NCBI RefSeq assembly: GCF_011742925.1
Contig: NZ_WAEL01000001.1
Coordinates: forward strand, 992,001 to 1,056,000
Length of the DNA stretch: 64,000 bases
Direction of reading: 5' to 3'
Source: Fibrivirga algicola
GTDB taxonomy: Bacteria > Bacteroidota > Bacteroidia > Cytophagales > Spirosomataceae
How positions within the stretch are numbered: position 1 is the stretch's first letter; each line of letters begins with the position of its first letter. A program made the translations under genes and the position numbers. The notes under the pieces were generated by a model, which saw only the letters and a program-made list of their open reading frames with translations, was not told the origin of the DNA and ran no database searches. This document shows positions 42,283-51,156 of the stretch, in pieces.

Positions 42283-44240
42283 GATAGCTGATCTGCGTTT
42301 TTCACGTCAACCAGTGGCGTAAGTGTCATGCCGCCAACCATAGGCTTACCCGTTACCGGGTCTAGCACCGGGCCGGCTATTTTGCCTACCCGCTTCCGGG
42401 CTGCTTCCAGCAATTTCGTGTACTGCACGTCCAGCTTCAGCGACCAGAATGCTTCGCCCATCGTACGCAACTGCTCGTTGAGCAGGCCATCGAACAGGAT
42501 GCTCAACCAAACCTCTTCAGTCGTCAGCTGCAACGCCTCAGAACCCGCTTCGAGCGTAATGCGCTGCGCCGATAAGATGAATAGCTTCTCTTCGTTGTTG
42601 ACGCCTGGGTAGGGGTCAAGCTGCTCACGGAGTTCATAGCGCCGGTAGTAGTTCGAGTCTTCGCCCGACTGGTAGCTGATCAGCTTTTTCTCCAGTGGCT
42701 TACGCAGGTTGGAGTCAAACGACTTATCAACGGCTTCGACCAGCTCTTCGCGGGTTAGTTCGGCGTTTTCCAGCGAAAACCGGATCGGCTCAATGACAAC
42801 GGGCAGGGTAACACTGGCCCCAAACCGCTGATAACCGACCCACGAAAAAGCGAACCGCTCAATCGTGCATAGGTGCGCTGCTTCAGTATTGAGCTTTCTA
42901 TATAGCTCTTCGCGATCGTAGCGTTTGCTGGTACCACTTGCCGTCGTTGGCGTGGTTTCCAGAAACTGCATATCAATCACCGCGTACGCTTCAGCTTTTA
43001 CCCGCTCGTATTCCTTGACGAAAGCATTCAGCGCATCAATATTGCGCGGTATGAACCCGCCTGGGGGAATCGGCAAATTTGATGGCCTGCTTTCGTCGGC
43101 AAATGAGGTGGCAGATGGCGGTGTCACGCCGATTATCTCGGTGCCCGACATCGACAGGTTGTTGCTGTGGCCTTTGCAGGTTGGGCAGACAATAACGTCT
43201 TTCAGGTCGCCATTGGCATCGCGAATAACTTTGGTCCCGCCGATACACTGATCGTCGCCCCCCTTTTTCTCATCCGGGCATCCCTTAGTCGTATAGCGCC
43301 ATTCCTGCGACGATACGTGCAGGTTGCGCTCAACGGCCAGGTCAGACTCGATCTGTTGCGCCGTTTCAATATGCGCCAGGGCAGGCGACAACGACGACTC
43401 ATAATATTCCTCATCCGGATCAATGCCCGCCGTGTTGCTGGCAGAAACGGATTCGTAAGCACCTTTCGCGTTGATCTTTTCGGCTTCCTCTTCTTGGAGC
43501 TTGCCTAATTTCATCGCAGGCATTTTCGGGCAACCATGTAGGGCTGGTCGCCAGATCGGCTGACCTTCCTCGTTGATGCCAATGCCCGTCACCGCCCAAC
43601 TGTAGGTTGGCAGGCTGGTCGCTGGGTTTATTTCTTTTGCTACCAGCGTGGCAATCGCATAGCTGTCGTGATCAACGAATGCCAACCGTTTTGGCTCGTC
43701 TTTTCGCTGTGGCAATTCAAGCACGGCAAAGCGGCCTTTTTTGTGCTGCCATACTCCGTCGCAGGGAATTAGTACCGCCGTTGGTGCAACCCGCTCCATA
43801 TCGGAGCCTGGCTGTTGCAACGGCAGTACCAACAATACTGCGTTAGGATCATGCACGTACAAGGGACGTACCCGGCGCCAGAACCACTCATCGAGTGTTC
43901 CGTCTGCCGAGAAACCGGATGAACAGTAATTCTCAAGTGTGTCGGTCTGCGTTTCTTCCTGAGCGGGAAACACAACCGCAAAATCGTCAGCCTGGGGAAT
44001 GTAGCCGAGCGTGTCAATGTACCGGCTCCGGAGTGAACGAAACGGGTTTTTGTAAACGACCTTCCGGTAGTTCTTACTGGCCGTCGACTCCTTCGGCCGG
44101 TTCAGGTCGAGGTATACCGGGTAGCTACGCCGAAACACCTGCCGTATCCGGTCACGGTGAGCCTTCGACGCCTCATAATAGGCGTGTCGGGGTCCAGTCC
44201 CTTCCAGATACGGCAGAATGTCGCGGGTATAGTCAAGCAT
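42279..44240 (-). CDS. Phage portal protein with Cys-rich insertion
   Basis: The protein has 653 residues, a normal-to-large portal. The N-terminal region (HRDRIRQVFRRSYPVYLDLN), a long helical C-terminal half and position before MuF and capsid genes support the call. An internal segment (about 315-365) has Cys residues in GCPDEKKGGDDQC and VCPTCKG, resembling a zinc ribbon, which is unusual for portals. It would form the dodecameric DNA gate of the head. Confidence 0.78.
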   Translation of the reverse strand: MLDYTRDILPYLEGTGPRHAYYEASKAHRDRIRQVFRRSYPVYLDLNRPKESTASKNYRKVVYKNPFRSLRSRYIDTLGYIPQADDFAVVFPAQEETQTDTLENYCSSGFSADGTLDEWFWRRVRPLYVHDPNAVLLVLPLQQPGSDMERVAPTAVLIPCDGVWQHKKGRFAVLELPQRKDEPKRLAFVDHDSYAIATLVAKEINPATSLPTYSWAVTGIGINEEGQPIWRPALHGCPKMPAMKLGKLQEEEAEKINAKGAYESVSASNTAGIDPDEEYYESSLSPALAHIETAQQIESDLAVERNLHVSSQEWRYTTKGCPDEKKGGDDQCIGGTKVIRDANGDLKDVIVCPTCKGHSNNLSMSGTEIIGVTPPSATSFADESRPSNLPIPPGGFIPRNIDALNAFVKEYERVKAEAYAVIDMQFLETTPTTASGTSKRYDREELYRKLNTEAAHLCTIERFAFSWVGYQRFGASVTLPVVIEPIRFSLENAELTREELVEAVDKSFDSNLRKPLEKKLISYQSGEDSNYYRRYELREQLDPYPGVNNEEKLFILSAQRITLEAGSEALQLTTEEVWLSILFDGLLNEQLRTMGEAFWSLKLDVQYTKLLEAARKRVGKIAGPVLDPVTGKPMVGGMTLTPLVDVKNADQLS

Positions 44241-44256
44241 AAATCAATCGGCCTTA

Positions 44257-45201
44257 CTAGGCTTTCTGTACAGTGAAAGTGAATGAACCGGTGACGCCTG
44301 TCGTGTTTTCGACAACGAGCGTGTACCGATACGTACCTGTTGGCAGCGTGGTACCGATGTTGACCACGCCAGTCGCTGCGTTGACGGTCGTTACCTGCGC
44401 GGTTGGCACATCGTCCGAGATGTTCGAGAAGATGCTGTACTTCAACCCGCCCGCCTGCAAGGCCTGTCCCAGCGTTGGCGTCAGTACGCCCAGCGTCGTA
44501 GCAGCCAGCGTGTACGTGTTGGTGGCACCGGCTACGGCGACCAGACCCGTTACGGCTGCTGTCATCGTGAATTTCAGGTCATTGAGCAGCGTGGCTTTGC
44601 TGATACCGAACACAGGTGGGATCTCGCCTTCGCTGGTGATCATGATGCTGAACGAGCCGGGGATATCCTTTTTAACATCACCTTCGACCGTGTTTTTGAT
44701 CTCACCGTAAACGGGCGTATGATCGGCCCAGCGAATTACTTCGACACTGAAATCAGTGAAAACGAAGATGTCGTACGGCGTCTGTGCGCTCCGCAACTGG
44801 TTGAAGAACTCGACGTTGAGGTACTGGTCGCGGTTGTCAAACGAGTACGTCGTATCGCCAAAGCCTGTTGGTCGTGCCTTCGTCCGTGAGCCGTAGTTAT
44901 AGGCCTCTTGGAACTCAGAGAACGCACCCCGCTTGCCGTTGACCTGACCGTCACCCAGGAATGTGGCTTGCCCGTTGTAGCATAAGGCTTTGATGCCCGA
45001 TACCAAGTTGCCCGCCGTTAACGCGCCAGCTGTTCCACCGGGTGGCGTCCAGGACGTGCCAAAAGCAGGGATTACACCAGCCGCAACCAGTGCAACAGCG
45101 AGAAAATTGGATTTTGGGCGCTTAACGCCGGGTTGTGGCATCCGGTTAGGGCCGGGTACCAGGCCGAGGGGATCGGCAATCACGTCTTGAATCTTAGACA
45201 T
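44257..45201 (-). CDS. Virion protein with Ig-like C-terminus, possible major tail tube
   Basis: The protein has 314 residues. The first about 210 residues are soluble beta-rich (VEGDVKKDIPGSFSIMIT), then a Thr/Val-rich Ig-like domain ends with YRYTLVVENTTGVTGSFTF. Tail tube proteins often carry such added domains. It sits just before the portal gene in transcription order, so a head decoration protein is the other option. Confidence 0.5.
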   Translation of the reverse strand: MSKIQDVIADPLGLVPGPNRMPQPGVKRPKSNFLAVALVAAGVIPAFGTSWTPPGGTAGALTAGNLVSGIKALCYNGQATFLGDGQVNGKRGAFSEFQEAYNYGSRTKARPTGFGDTTYSFDNRDQYLNVEFFNQLRSAQTPYDIFVFTDFSVEVIRWADHTPVYGEIKNTVEGDVKKDIPGSFSIMITSEGEIPPVFGISKATLLNDLKFTMTAAVTGLVAVAGATNTYTLAATTLGVLTPTLGQALQAGGLKYSIFSNISDDVPTAQVTTVNAATGVVNIGTTLPTGTYRYTLVVENTTGVTGSFTFTVQKA

Positions 45202-45260
45202 TTTTACTGGTTGAATTGAAAGTGTTACAGCGGCCCGTTACCCCGCCGGATACGGATTCG

Positions 45261-45497
45261 TTAGTCGGCAATAGCCTCGACGCCGACGATGTGTACCGTG
45301 TGGCCGCTGGTTCCGGTTACCCAGATTTGCCCGCCGTTTACGGTGGCCTTGATCGTTTGACCGGGTAGGCTAACGCGCACCTGGCTACCGTCGGGCCGGT
45401 CGGTTTTGATCACCACAACACCGCTGTCAGCGTTGCTTGAAATCAGCGTGTCTACGTAGACGGGCTCAGTAGCCTGTTCTTCAGCTTGCTTTTTCAT
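45261..45497 (-). CDS. Hypothetical small virion-operon protein
   Basis: The ATG at 45497 (MKKQAEEQATEPVYVDTL) overlaps the upstream stop by ATGA and gives 78 residues. It is predicted mostly beta. The longer frame to 45725 runs antisense-like through another gene and is not used. Confidence 0.55.
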   Translation of the reverse strand: MKKQAEEQATEPVYVDTLISSNADSGVVVIKTDRPDGSQVRVSLPGQTIKATVNGGQIWVTGTSGHTVHIVGVEAIAD

Positions 45498-46429
45498 CAG
45501 ATTGTGAATACGAGTGTGTAGTAATTGGCCGGGTTGGTTTCGCCAATCACCCGAGCCGTAGCCGTGTAGGTACCCGCTGCTGTCGTGCCGGACCACGTTA
45601 CTTCCCAATAATTGGTGTCGTAGCTGGTACCGGCCTGATAGGCACCGCCTGCGAGTCCGGGAATAGCGACCTCGACCGGACTGGCCGAGTTGACAAACAG
45701 GCGAAGCAGGCCATTGGCATACCACCGGTAAGCAAGTGCCTTGATGGCACCCGAACCCGAAACGCCTGACGGCAGCACCGACACCGACAGGGTGCGCGAT
45801 GCCGTCAGGTTATCGGTATCCCGACGCACCGTTACCGATACCGTGGCACCCGTTGTAATGGTGAGTGGTGCAGCCGTTGAGGGCGTTGCTCCATTCCAGC
45901 CAACCAGTAGCACGTCGCTGCTGCGTGGTAGTACGGTGATGGTCGTCTGACCGGGCTGCTGGCTGATTTGCAGATCGAAATCAACTGTGTCGAGCGTTGG
46001 GTCTTGCTCGTAGTTGGCAGGCACCCGGGCTAAACCTGCCTCGATCGGGTCATACACATCAGCGGGTAGCTGACCGAATGCCGCCAGGTACTGCGCTGCC
46101 GTGTAATCCGTGGTGGTACCGCCCGCGTTGGTTACGCGAATGGTCGTAGGTGTCAGCCACCCTGTCGGTAATGTACTCGAGCTGAGTACCCGAACCGGGA
46201 TGCCTGAGCCTGAACCCCGCACACCAATCGATGCCTGGATAATGTCGCCCGTACCCAGTGCCAGCACCGGAATGACCAGCGCTGCGTTGAGCGTCACGAC
46301 TACCGCCGAGCCTATGATAAACTCACCGCGACAGATCAGAATCGTCGTACCGGGTGCAACGCCAGCCACATCGACGGTCACTGACGTCGAATTGTTGTAG
46401 AAGCCTGCTAGTATGATCGCTCTGAGCAT
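45497..46429 (-). CDS. Virion protein, beta-rich, of unknown function
   Basis: The protein has 310 residues, rich in Thr, Val, Ala and Gly, with several Ig/jelly-roll-like segments (for example TLSVSVLPSGVSGSG). It lies between a terminator and a coupled small gene in the tail-to-head part of the operon. It is likely an exposed appendage protein. Confidence 0.5.
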   Translation of the reverse strand: MLRAIILAGFYNNSTSVTVDVAGVAPGTTILICRGEFIIGSAVVVTLNAALVIPVLALGTGDIIQASIGVRGSGSGIPVRVLSSSTLPTGWLTPTTIRVTNAGGTTTDYTAAQYLAAFGQLPADVYDPIEAGLARVPANYEQDPTLDTVDFDLQISQQPGQTTITVLPRSSDVLLVGWNGATPSTAAPLTITTGATVSVTVRRDTDNLTASRTLSVSVLPSGVSGSGAIKALAYRWYANGLLRLFVNSASPVEVAIPGLAGGAYQAGTSYDTNYWEVTWSGTTAAGTYTATARVIGETNPANYYTLVFTI

Positions 46430-46535
46430 GCCCGAATTTGGCAGACTGAACAGGGGGGCGGGTAGTCATCGCGCCGAAACCAGTTGTATAATACAGGCAA
46501 TTGGCTGACAATCAGAGTAAACGCATTACCCACAA

Positions 46536-46567
46536 AAAAGCCTGCCCGCAGGTGCAGACAGGCTTTT
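46536..46567 (-). terminator. Intrinsic terminator within the late operon
   Basis: AAAAGCCTG (46536-46544) pairs with CAGGCTTTT (46559-46567), with a T-tract on the minus strand, 24 nt past the stop at 46591. It divides the tail-fibre part from the next part of the operon; read-through or an antiterminator would be needed. Confidence 0.7.
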
Positions 46568-46590
46568 GATACCCACCAGTACTAAAAGAA

Positions 46591-46965
46591 CTACGCCCCT
46601 GCTGTCGGTGGCAGAATCGGGGGAAATACGCCGTCATTGGTAGCTACGAGTGCCGCCTGAATGCGCGAATCGATCTGCACACCCAGCCCGATGGTCCGGT
46701 ACACGTGGACGGGGGCAATATTTTCGATATGTGCCCAGCCGTAGTGTTCGCCTACGATATTGGCCTCAATGTCATCTGGGCCAAACACGTACACCCGCCT
46801 GACGGCTGCCTGACCGCTGTAGCTTGAGCCGAGTACCTGCTGCACGTTCGTCGCGTGGACTACCGAACGCAGGGTACCATCGGCCAGATAGCCCGCTAGT
46901 TGTTCCTGGCTTAGATACGGCCAAATGGCCTTGAACTGGTCTACTGTAGTTGGGGTGAATGCCAT
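46591..46965 (-). CDS. Hypothetical virion-operon protein
   Basis: The protein has 124 residues and no recognised motif. It follows the spike-domain gene by 12 nt and precedes a terminator. A role as a fibre chaperone would fit the position but is unsupported. Confidence 0.5.
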   Translation of the reverse strand: MAFTPTTVDQFKAIWPYLSQEQLAGYLADGTLRSVVHATNVQQVLGSSYSGQAAVRRVYVFGPDDIEANIVGEHYGWAHIENIAPVHVYRTIGLGVQIDSRIQAALVATNDGVFPPILPPTAGA

Positions 46966-46977
46966 TGTCTGATCGAA

Positions 46978-47931
46978 TTAAACGGTGATTGATTGCAGGT
47001 ACGCGTTGGGGCGACGGGTAGGCCAGTAGGCGATACGTGTATGCCAAAAACGACCACCCGACGTATTAAGGGTGAGTGTAGTGACGACAGGAGGCGGTGC
47101 CGTATTGGCCGATGGAGATAGCACGGTACCATTGACGGCTAATCGATAATCGTTTACCTTGTAGGCGATAGCGCCAGCCATCGCGCCGGTTGTCAGGCCA
47201 CTGACCCCAACCGACGAGAAGGCAATATTGACGCCCGCGCTTACCCCAAACGCTACTAACTGGTTACTGCTGTTTCGCTGAATGACCATTCGGTTGTTAT
47301 TGGTCCCGTCGTTGACCGTTAATGGTCGTATGTCGACACCTGCGGCATCGACGGTGAAGCGGCACAGAAACGTACCTTCACTGACGTTGTACCAGCCAGC
47401 GGTTGGCATCGTCAGCACATCGGCCCCGCGTACTGCCGCCGCCGTTGTGGTCGGAATGTAGGAGGTGGCGAAGCTGCCCGCTTCCAGTTGCGCACTGGTT
47501 ACACTGCCCGATACCGTCAGCGTTAATGTACCGGCCGTGGGCGTGAAACTTACCGTCACCCTAGCGTTTGTGCCGCTACCCAACAACGTACCTGTACTGG
47601 TACCTGACCGGGTGATGCTGCCCGTTCCGTAGAAGCTGAGCGTATACACCTGCGCCGTAACAGTAACGTTTTGGCTGGCCAGTGTAGCTGATTGCAACAG
47701 GACGTTGGTTCTGGCTTCTTCGATCAGCAGCCCCTTCAGCTGGAGCGTAACCGGGTCGTAATCGAATCGGGGTACGTTGGCTAAAACCGTTTCCAGTATG
47801 CCCGATGCGTTCACCCGCGTAGCCACGCCCGAACGGGTGTAGGTCATACCGGACGGCATAACCCCTTTTGTAAAATCCAGATTCAGACTTGGCGTAAACT
47901 GACCAACCACACCCTGTATCCCCCGTATCAT
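46978..47931 (-). CDS. Phage head-spike/tail fibre protein with lectin-like domain
   Basis: The protein has 317 residues. The beginning, LDFTKGVMPSGMTYTRSGVATRVNASG...FDYDPVT, and LKGLLIEEARTNVLLQS, LEAGSFATSYIPTT are signature phrases of phage head-spike/fibre proteins with concanavalin-like domains. It probably contacts host surface glycans. It overlaps the repetitive fibre gene by ATGA. Confidence 0.75.
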   Translation of the reverse strand: MIRGIQGVVGQFTPSLNLDFTKGVMPSGMTYTRSGVATRVNASGILETVLANVPRFDYDPVTLQLKGLLIEEARTNVLLQSATLASQNVTVTAQVYTLSFYGTGSITRSGTSTGTLLGSGTNARVTVSFTPTAGTLTLTVSGSVTSAQLEAGSFATSYIPTTTAAAVRGADVLTMPTAGWYNVSEGTFLCRFTVDAAGVDIRPLTVNDGTNNNRMVIQRNSSNQLVAFGVSAGVNIAFSSVGVSGLTTGAMAGAIAYKVNDYRLAVNGTVLSPSANTAPPPVVTTLTLNTSGGRFWHTRIAYWPTRRPNAYLQSITV

Positions 47932-48788
47932 ATTTTTACGCTTGTTGTGACGATGTAGGTAGCAGAAGCGCAGATCATGCTCAACAGATTGACTGTGCCG
48001 GCTGCCGTATTCCAGTCGATTGCTGCGGATCCGGGCGTTTTACAGGCCGTGGGCAGGGTCATCGTAAACCCGCCAGCACCGCCCTGCGTCAGAATGATCG
48101 TTAGTGTTTTGCCTGCCGCTGCGCCCGAAATGGTCAGCGTCGTGTTGGCCGTCAGCGTAGCGATCAGGAGTGTATTGTCAGCCAGCGACAAATCGATCGC
48201 GTATGATGTACTGATATTGCCCGCCACAACGGTTCGGTTCAACGCTGCGTTCGCTGCTATGTTGGCGCTGTTTTGGGCCGCTGTTGCACTGTTAGTCGCG
48301 TTGGTTTCACTGGTAGCGGCTGCTACCTTGCTGGCATTAGCGGCCGTGGCCGAGTTGGCTGCATTGGTAGCCGACGTGCCTGCTGCCGTGGCTGAGCTGC
48401 CTGCGTTGGTTTCCGACGTAGCCGCATTGGTCGCTGACTGAGCCGCAGCGTTTTTGCTGGCATTGGCCGAGGTCGCTGAATTGGTTGCGCTGGTCGCTGA
48501 GTCTACCGCGTTGTTTTTGGCCGTTGTGGCACTGCTCGCCGATCCACTGGCCGAGGTCGCCGCATTAACTGCTATTCCGGCCGAGGCGTTCGCACTATCG
48601 GCGTAGCCCATCGCTGCCACCGCTGCCCCGCTGGCCGCATCGGCTGACTCTGCGGCCGTCGCCGTCGCCTCGATTGCCTCACTGGCTGCCTGTTGTACCT
48701 GGCTGGCATCGATACTGACAACCCGGTCGGTAGCGACCAGTTGCAGCACCAACCCACCCTCAACGAATAATTGTAGTAGGTTGCTCAT
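47928..48788 (-). CDS. Tail fibre with Ala/Ser/Thr/Asn repeat shaft
   Basis: The protein has 286 residues. A region at about 30-185 is almost wholly Ala, Ser, Thr and Asn in short repeats such as SATNSATSANASKNAA, the shaft type of lambdoid side-tail fibres. A compact beta-rich C-terminal domain follows (about 190-286). It would form a trimeric fibre ending in a binding head. Confidence 0.8.
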   Translation of the reverse strand: MSNLLQLFVEGGLVLQLVATDRVVSIDASQVQQAASEAIEATATAAESADAASGAAVAAMGYADSANASAGIAVNAATSASGSASSATTAKNNAVDSATSATNSATSANASKNAAAQSATNAATSETNAGSSATAAGTSATNAANSATAANASKVAAATSETNATNSATAAQNSANIAANAALNRTVVAGNISTSYAIDLSLADNTLLIATLTANTTLTISGAAAGKTLTIILTQGGAGGFTMTLPTACKTPGSAAIDWNTAAGTVNLLSMICASATYIVTTSVKI

Positions 48789-49108
48789 ACCAGTAGCAGG
48801 GTTTGGATCTGTAGTTGAACAATGACTTCGATCGGCGTTTCGCCTGCCTTTTCCAGTTTGACAACCAGCCGGGTGCCGGTTGATACGTGCTGTGTCTGCT
48901 CACCGGTAAAGGTGACCAGAAAGCCCGCTTCTCCCTGGTCGTCGACAGTTCGGAGAATGCCCGAGCCAACCTGTACGGTGGCTAGTGTTGCATCAGCCAA
49001 TGAAATCAGGGCCGCCGTCAGCGTGTAGGTCGCCAGTAAGCCGTTCCACCCTTTTGAGGTAAATGCATAATTGGCGATCTGCCCCGGCGTTATTTGTAGT
49101 GTCTTCAT
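48785..49108 (-). CDS. Hypothetical virion-operon protein
   Basis: The ATG at 49108 (MKTLQITPGQIANYAF) overlaps the upstream stop as ATGA and gives 107 residues; the ATG at 49135 would overlap by 31 nt. The protein is beta-rich and small, perhaps a baseplate or fibre-attachment unit. Confidence 0.55.
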   Translation of the reverse strand: MKTLQITPGQIANYAFTSKGWNGLLATYTLTAALISLADATLATVQVGSGILRTVDDQGEAGFLVTFTGEQTQHVSTGTRLVVKLEKAGETPIEVIVQLQIQTLLLV

Positions 49109-49557
49109 TTCGCTTGTTTTCGGTACGCGCTCCAATTCCAGCCGCCGAATAACCGGACTGCCGTGTAATAGATCTGGTTACGCCAGTAGCCCGGAGCAAA
49201 CCGCTCCATCAGATCGAGGTAGCAGCGGTCGGCGTATCTACGTTCTCTGCCCATTAGGTCACGATGAAGTTCAAGTATTCCTGCCTCGGACTCGTAACGC
49301 TCCCAGTGCATGTACAGGTAATCGTGTACAATCGCCGCCAGTGCCGTGCGAGTATCGTAGGCAGGCAGTAACGATTGTGTCCAGGGTGGCGTTGAGTGGC
49401 AATCCGTCACAAACCCCGCTGGTATGGCTACGATCCGGCCGTCGAACAATTCGACACGCAGCGTCTGAGCAACCCGAAACTGGTCGCGCTTTTCGGCTTT
49501 GCTCTCGATTTGAACAGCGATCGCGTACTCGCTTGCCGTGCGTGTGATGGCCAGCAT
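49105..49557 (-). CDS. DUF1353 domain protein
   Basis: The protein has 150 residues. IPAGFVTDCHSTPP, AAIVHDYLY and RRYADRCYLDLM are the conserved pieces of DUF1353, a family common in phage tail and lysis regions, possibly a peptidase-like fold. The function is not established. Confidence 0.8.
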   Translation of the reverse strand: MLAITRTASEYAIAVQIESKAEKRDQFRVAQTLRVELFDGRIVAIPAGFVTDCHSTPPWTQSLLPAYDTRTALAAIVHDYLYMHWERYESEAGILELHRDLMGRERRYADRCYLDLMERFAPGYWRNQIYYTAVRLFGGWNWSAYRKQAK

Positions 49558-50012
49558 TACAATCCCCCCCTTGCGTCAATCTTTTGAATCTCACCCGCCA
49601 GCATCGTATACAGCACTTGTGCGAAGCTGCTGGCAGTCGTCGTACCCGTCATAGCCATCATCTGGGCTACCGTAATGTTCTGGAAAAACTCACGCTGCGG
49701 AACCGCACCAGGTGTCTTCTCTGCTACGATGGCCCCGGTTTGTGGGTCACAGAATGCGCCGTCGGTGGTTTTACTGACCGCCCGCGTTGGGTACTGCGCC
49801 TTGGCGAGTTCTTTTTGCTCATCGGTCAGCGACGCATCGGCATCGATGAGTTCATGTATGGGTACGCCCTGCGGGTTGACATGAATCACGTCGACCTGTT
49901 GCAGCATGTTGAGGTCGGCCGTTACCCCGAAAAACCGGTGCTTGGCTGCCCGGCCGTGCCCGGTGTAGGGAGCGGGCGAAATAGGTACCTGAATTCTGTC
50001 TGTGTTGTGCAT
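49557..50012 (-). CDS. Hypothetical virion-operon protein
   Basis: The protein has 151 residues, soluble, with no motif I recognise. It overlaps the DUF1353 start by 1 nt and lies 26 nt after the fibre gene upstream. Confidence 0.5.
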   Translation of the reverse strand: MHNTDRIQVPISPAPYTGHGRAAKHRFFGVTADLNMLQQVDVIHVNPQGVPIHELIDADASLTDEQKELAKAQYPTRAVSKTTDGAFCDPQTGAIVAEKTPGAVPQREFFQNITVAQMMAMTGTTTASSFAQVLYTMLAGEIQKIDARGGL

Positions 50013-50037
50013 GGAGGTAGGTAGGCGAAGTAGGTGG

Positions 50038-51156
50038 CTAGAAAATGACGGTATAGGCGTACAGGTACGTTGAGGAAGCCGTTAGGGCCACATCTGATGA
50101 GCGGATTTCAAAACCAGTCGTGGTCAGGTTATCTACGAACACCCTGGCTACCTGCGCGGCAGATAGCGAATTCATCGGCTGCAACTGGATGGACTTGGGG
50201 GCGGCTCCCTGAACCGATGAAAAGGCAACAGTGGCCAGTATTGCCCCTGCCGTGGGTGAGGTGCCCACTACCAACTGAATGCGACCCGCCGTGTTGATAC
50301 TGCCTGCCACAAAGCCCGCCGTTCGGGTACCAGCGGACCCCAGCCCAGCGCCAATAGTCGCGGATGGGGTGCCACCTACCGTGAAGGTGCCCCGGTAGCT
50401 GAACCAGCTTGAAAACTGGCCCGTCGTAGCTACACCCGGGAACTGCTGACGGTAGGCGTACTGCCCGTCCGTGGCGAAGTATTCCTGCAACACAAACCCA
50501 TCGCGTGAGGTCGTGACCCGGACGTGGCCATAAATAGCCAAGCCGGTAATGGTAGCACCGGGGGAACCCAGTGCCAGCGACCCACTGCCCGCGTTGCCTT
50601 CGACCCAGAGTTCACAGGGGTAGGTCAGGGTGTTGAAGTTGAGCGTCGAGAGCGAGGCCGTGTACGGGGCACTGTCCGAGATCAGGTGCGTATTCTGAAC
50701 CCGTCGCCCACCCAGCACCGCCGTACCGGGTATTTCTACGTCGCCGTTCCCCCGGATGCGCATCAGTTCAACACTGGTTGCCGCGTTCAGTCCAGCATAA
50801 AAAACGTGGCTGCCGGTCGTTGAGGGTACCTGATGCCGCAACACATTGGTGTTGACGCCGAAGCCATACCACTGGTGATCATCGGTGCCGGGATACAACT
50901 CGACACGCCTCTGTTGCACCGTAGCCGGAAACCGTACCCGGTCCGTAACGCGCACGTTGCCTACCACGTCCAGTTTTTCAGTCGGTGTCGTGGTGCCAAT
51001 TCCCACATTGCCGTTGACGTCAGGTGCCAGTGCCCCCCTGGCTTCGATGTTATCGGCCAGATCAATCAGCGCCTCGTTGATCTCCGGCCCGGTAATGTTA
51101 CCCGCCGTGGTGAAGGTGGCGGCTACCCACGTTCGGAATACGTTTAATGCTCTCAT
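50038..51156 (-). CDS. Tail fibre protein
   Basis: The protein has 372 residues. NGNVGIGTTTPTEKLDVVGNVRV at about 48-70 is the common shaft motif of tail fibres and adhesins; more beta-rich segments follow to a C-terminal domain with TTTGFEIRSSDVALTAS. It abuts the stop of the large upstream tail gene by 1 nt. Confidence 0.75.
   Translation of the reverse strand: MRALNVFRTWVAATFTTAGNITGPEINEALIDLADNIEARGALAPDVNGNVGIGTTTPTEKLDVVGNVRVTDRVRFPATVQQRRVELYPGTDDHQWYGFGVNTNVLRHQVPSTTGSHVFYAGLNAATSVELMRIRGNGDVEIPGTAVLGGRRVQNTHLISDSAPYTASLSTLNFNTLTYPCELWVEGNAGSGSLALGSPGATITGLAIYGHVRVTTSRDGFVLQEYFATDGQYAYRQQFPGVATTGQFSSWFSYRGTFTVGGTPSATIGAGLGSAGTRTAGFVAGSINTAGRIQLVVGTSPTAGAILATVAFSSVQGAAPKSIQLQPMNSLSAAQVARVFVDNLTTTGFEIRSSDVALTASSTYLYAYTVIF

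Noticed and set aside
47928-48788. Repetitive Ala/Ser/Thr coding region as a collagen-like or surface adhesin of the host
   Set aside because: Position between fibre genes in the late operon and the lambda-type shaft repeat make a phage tail fibre the better reading.
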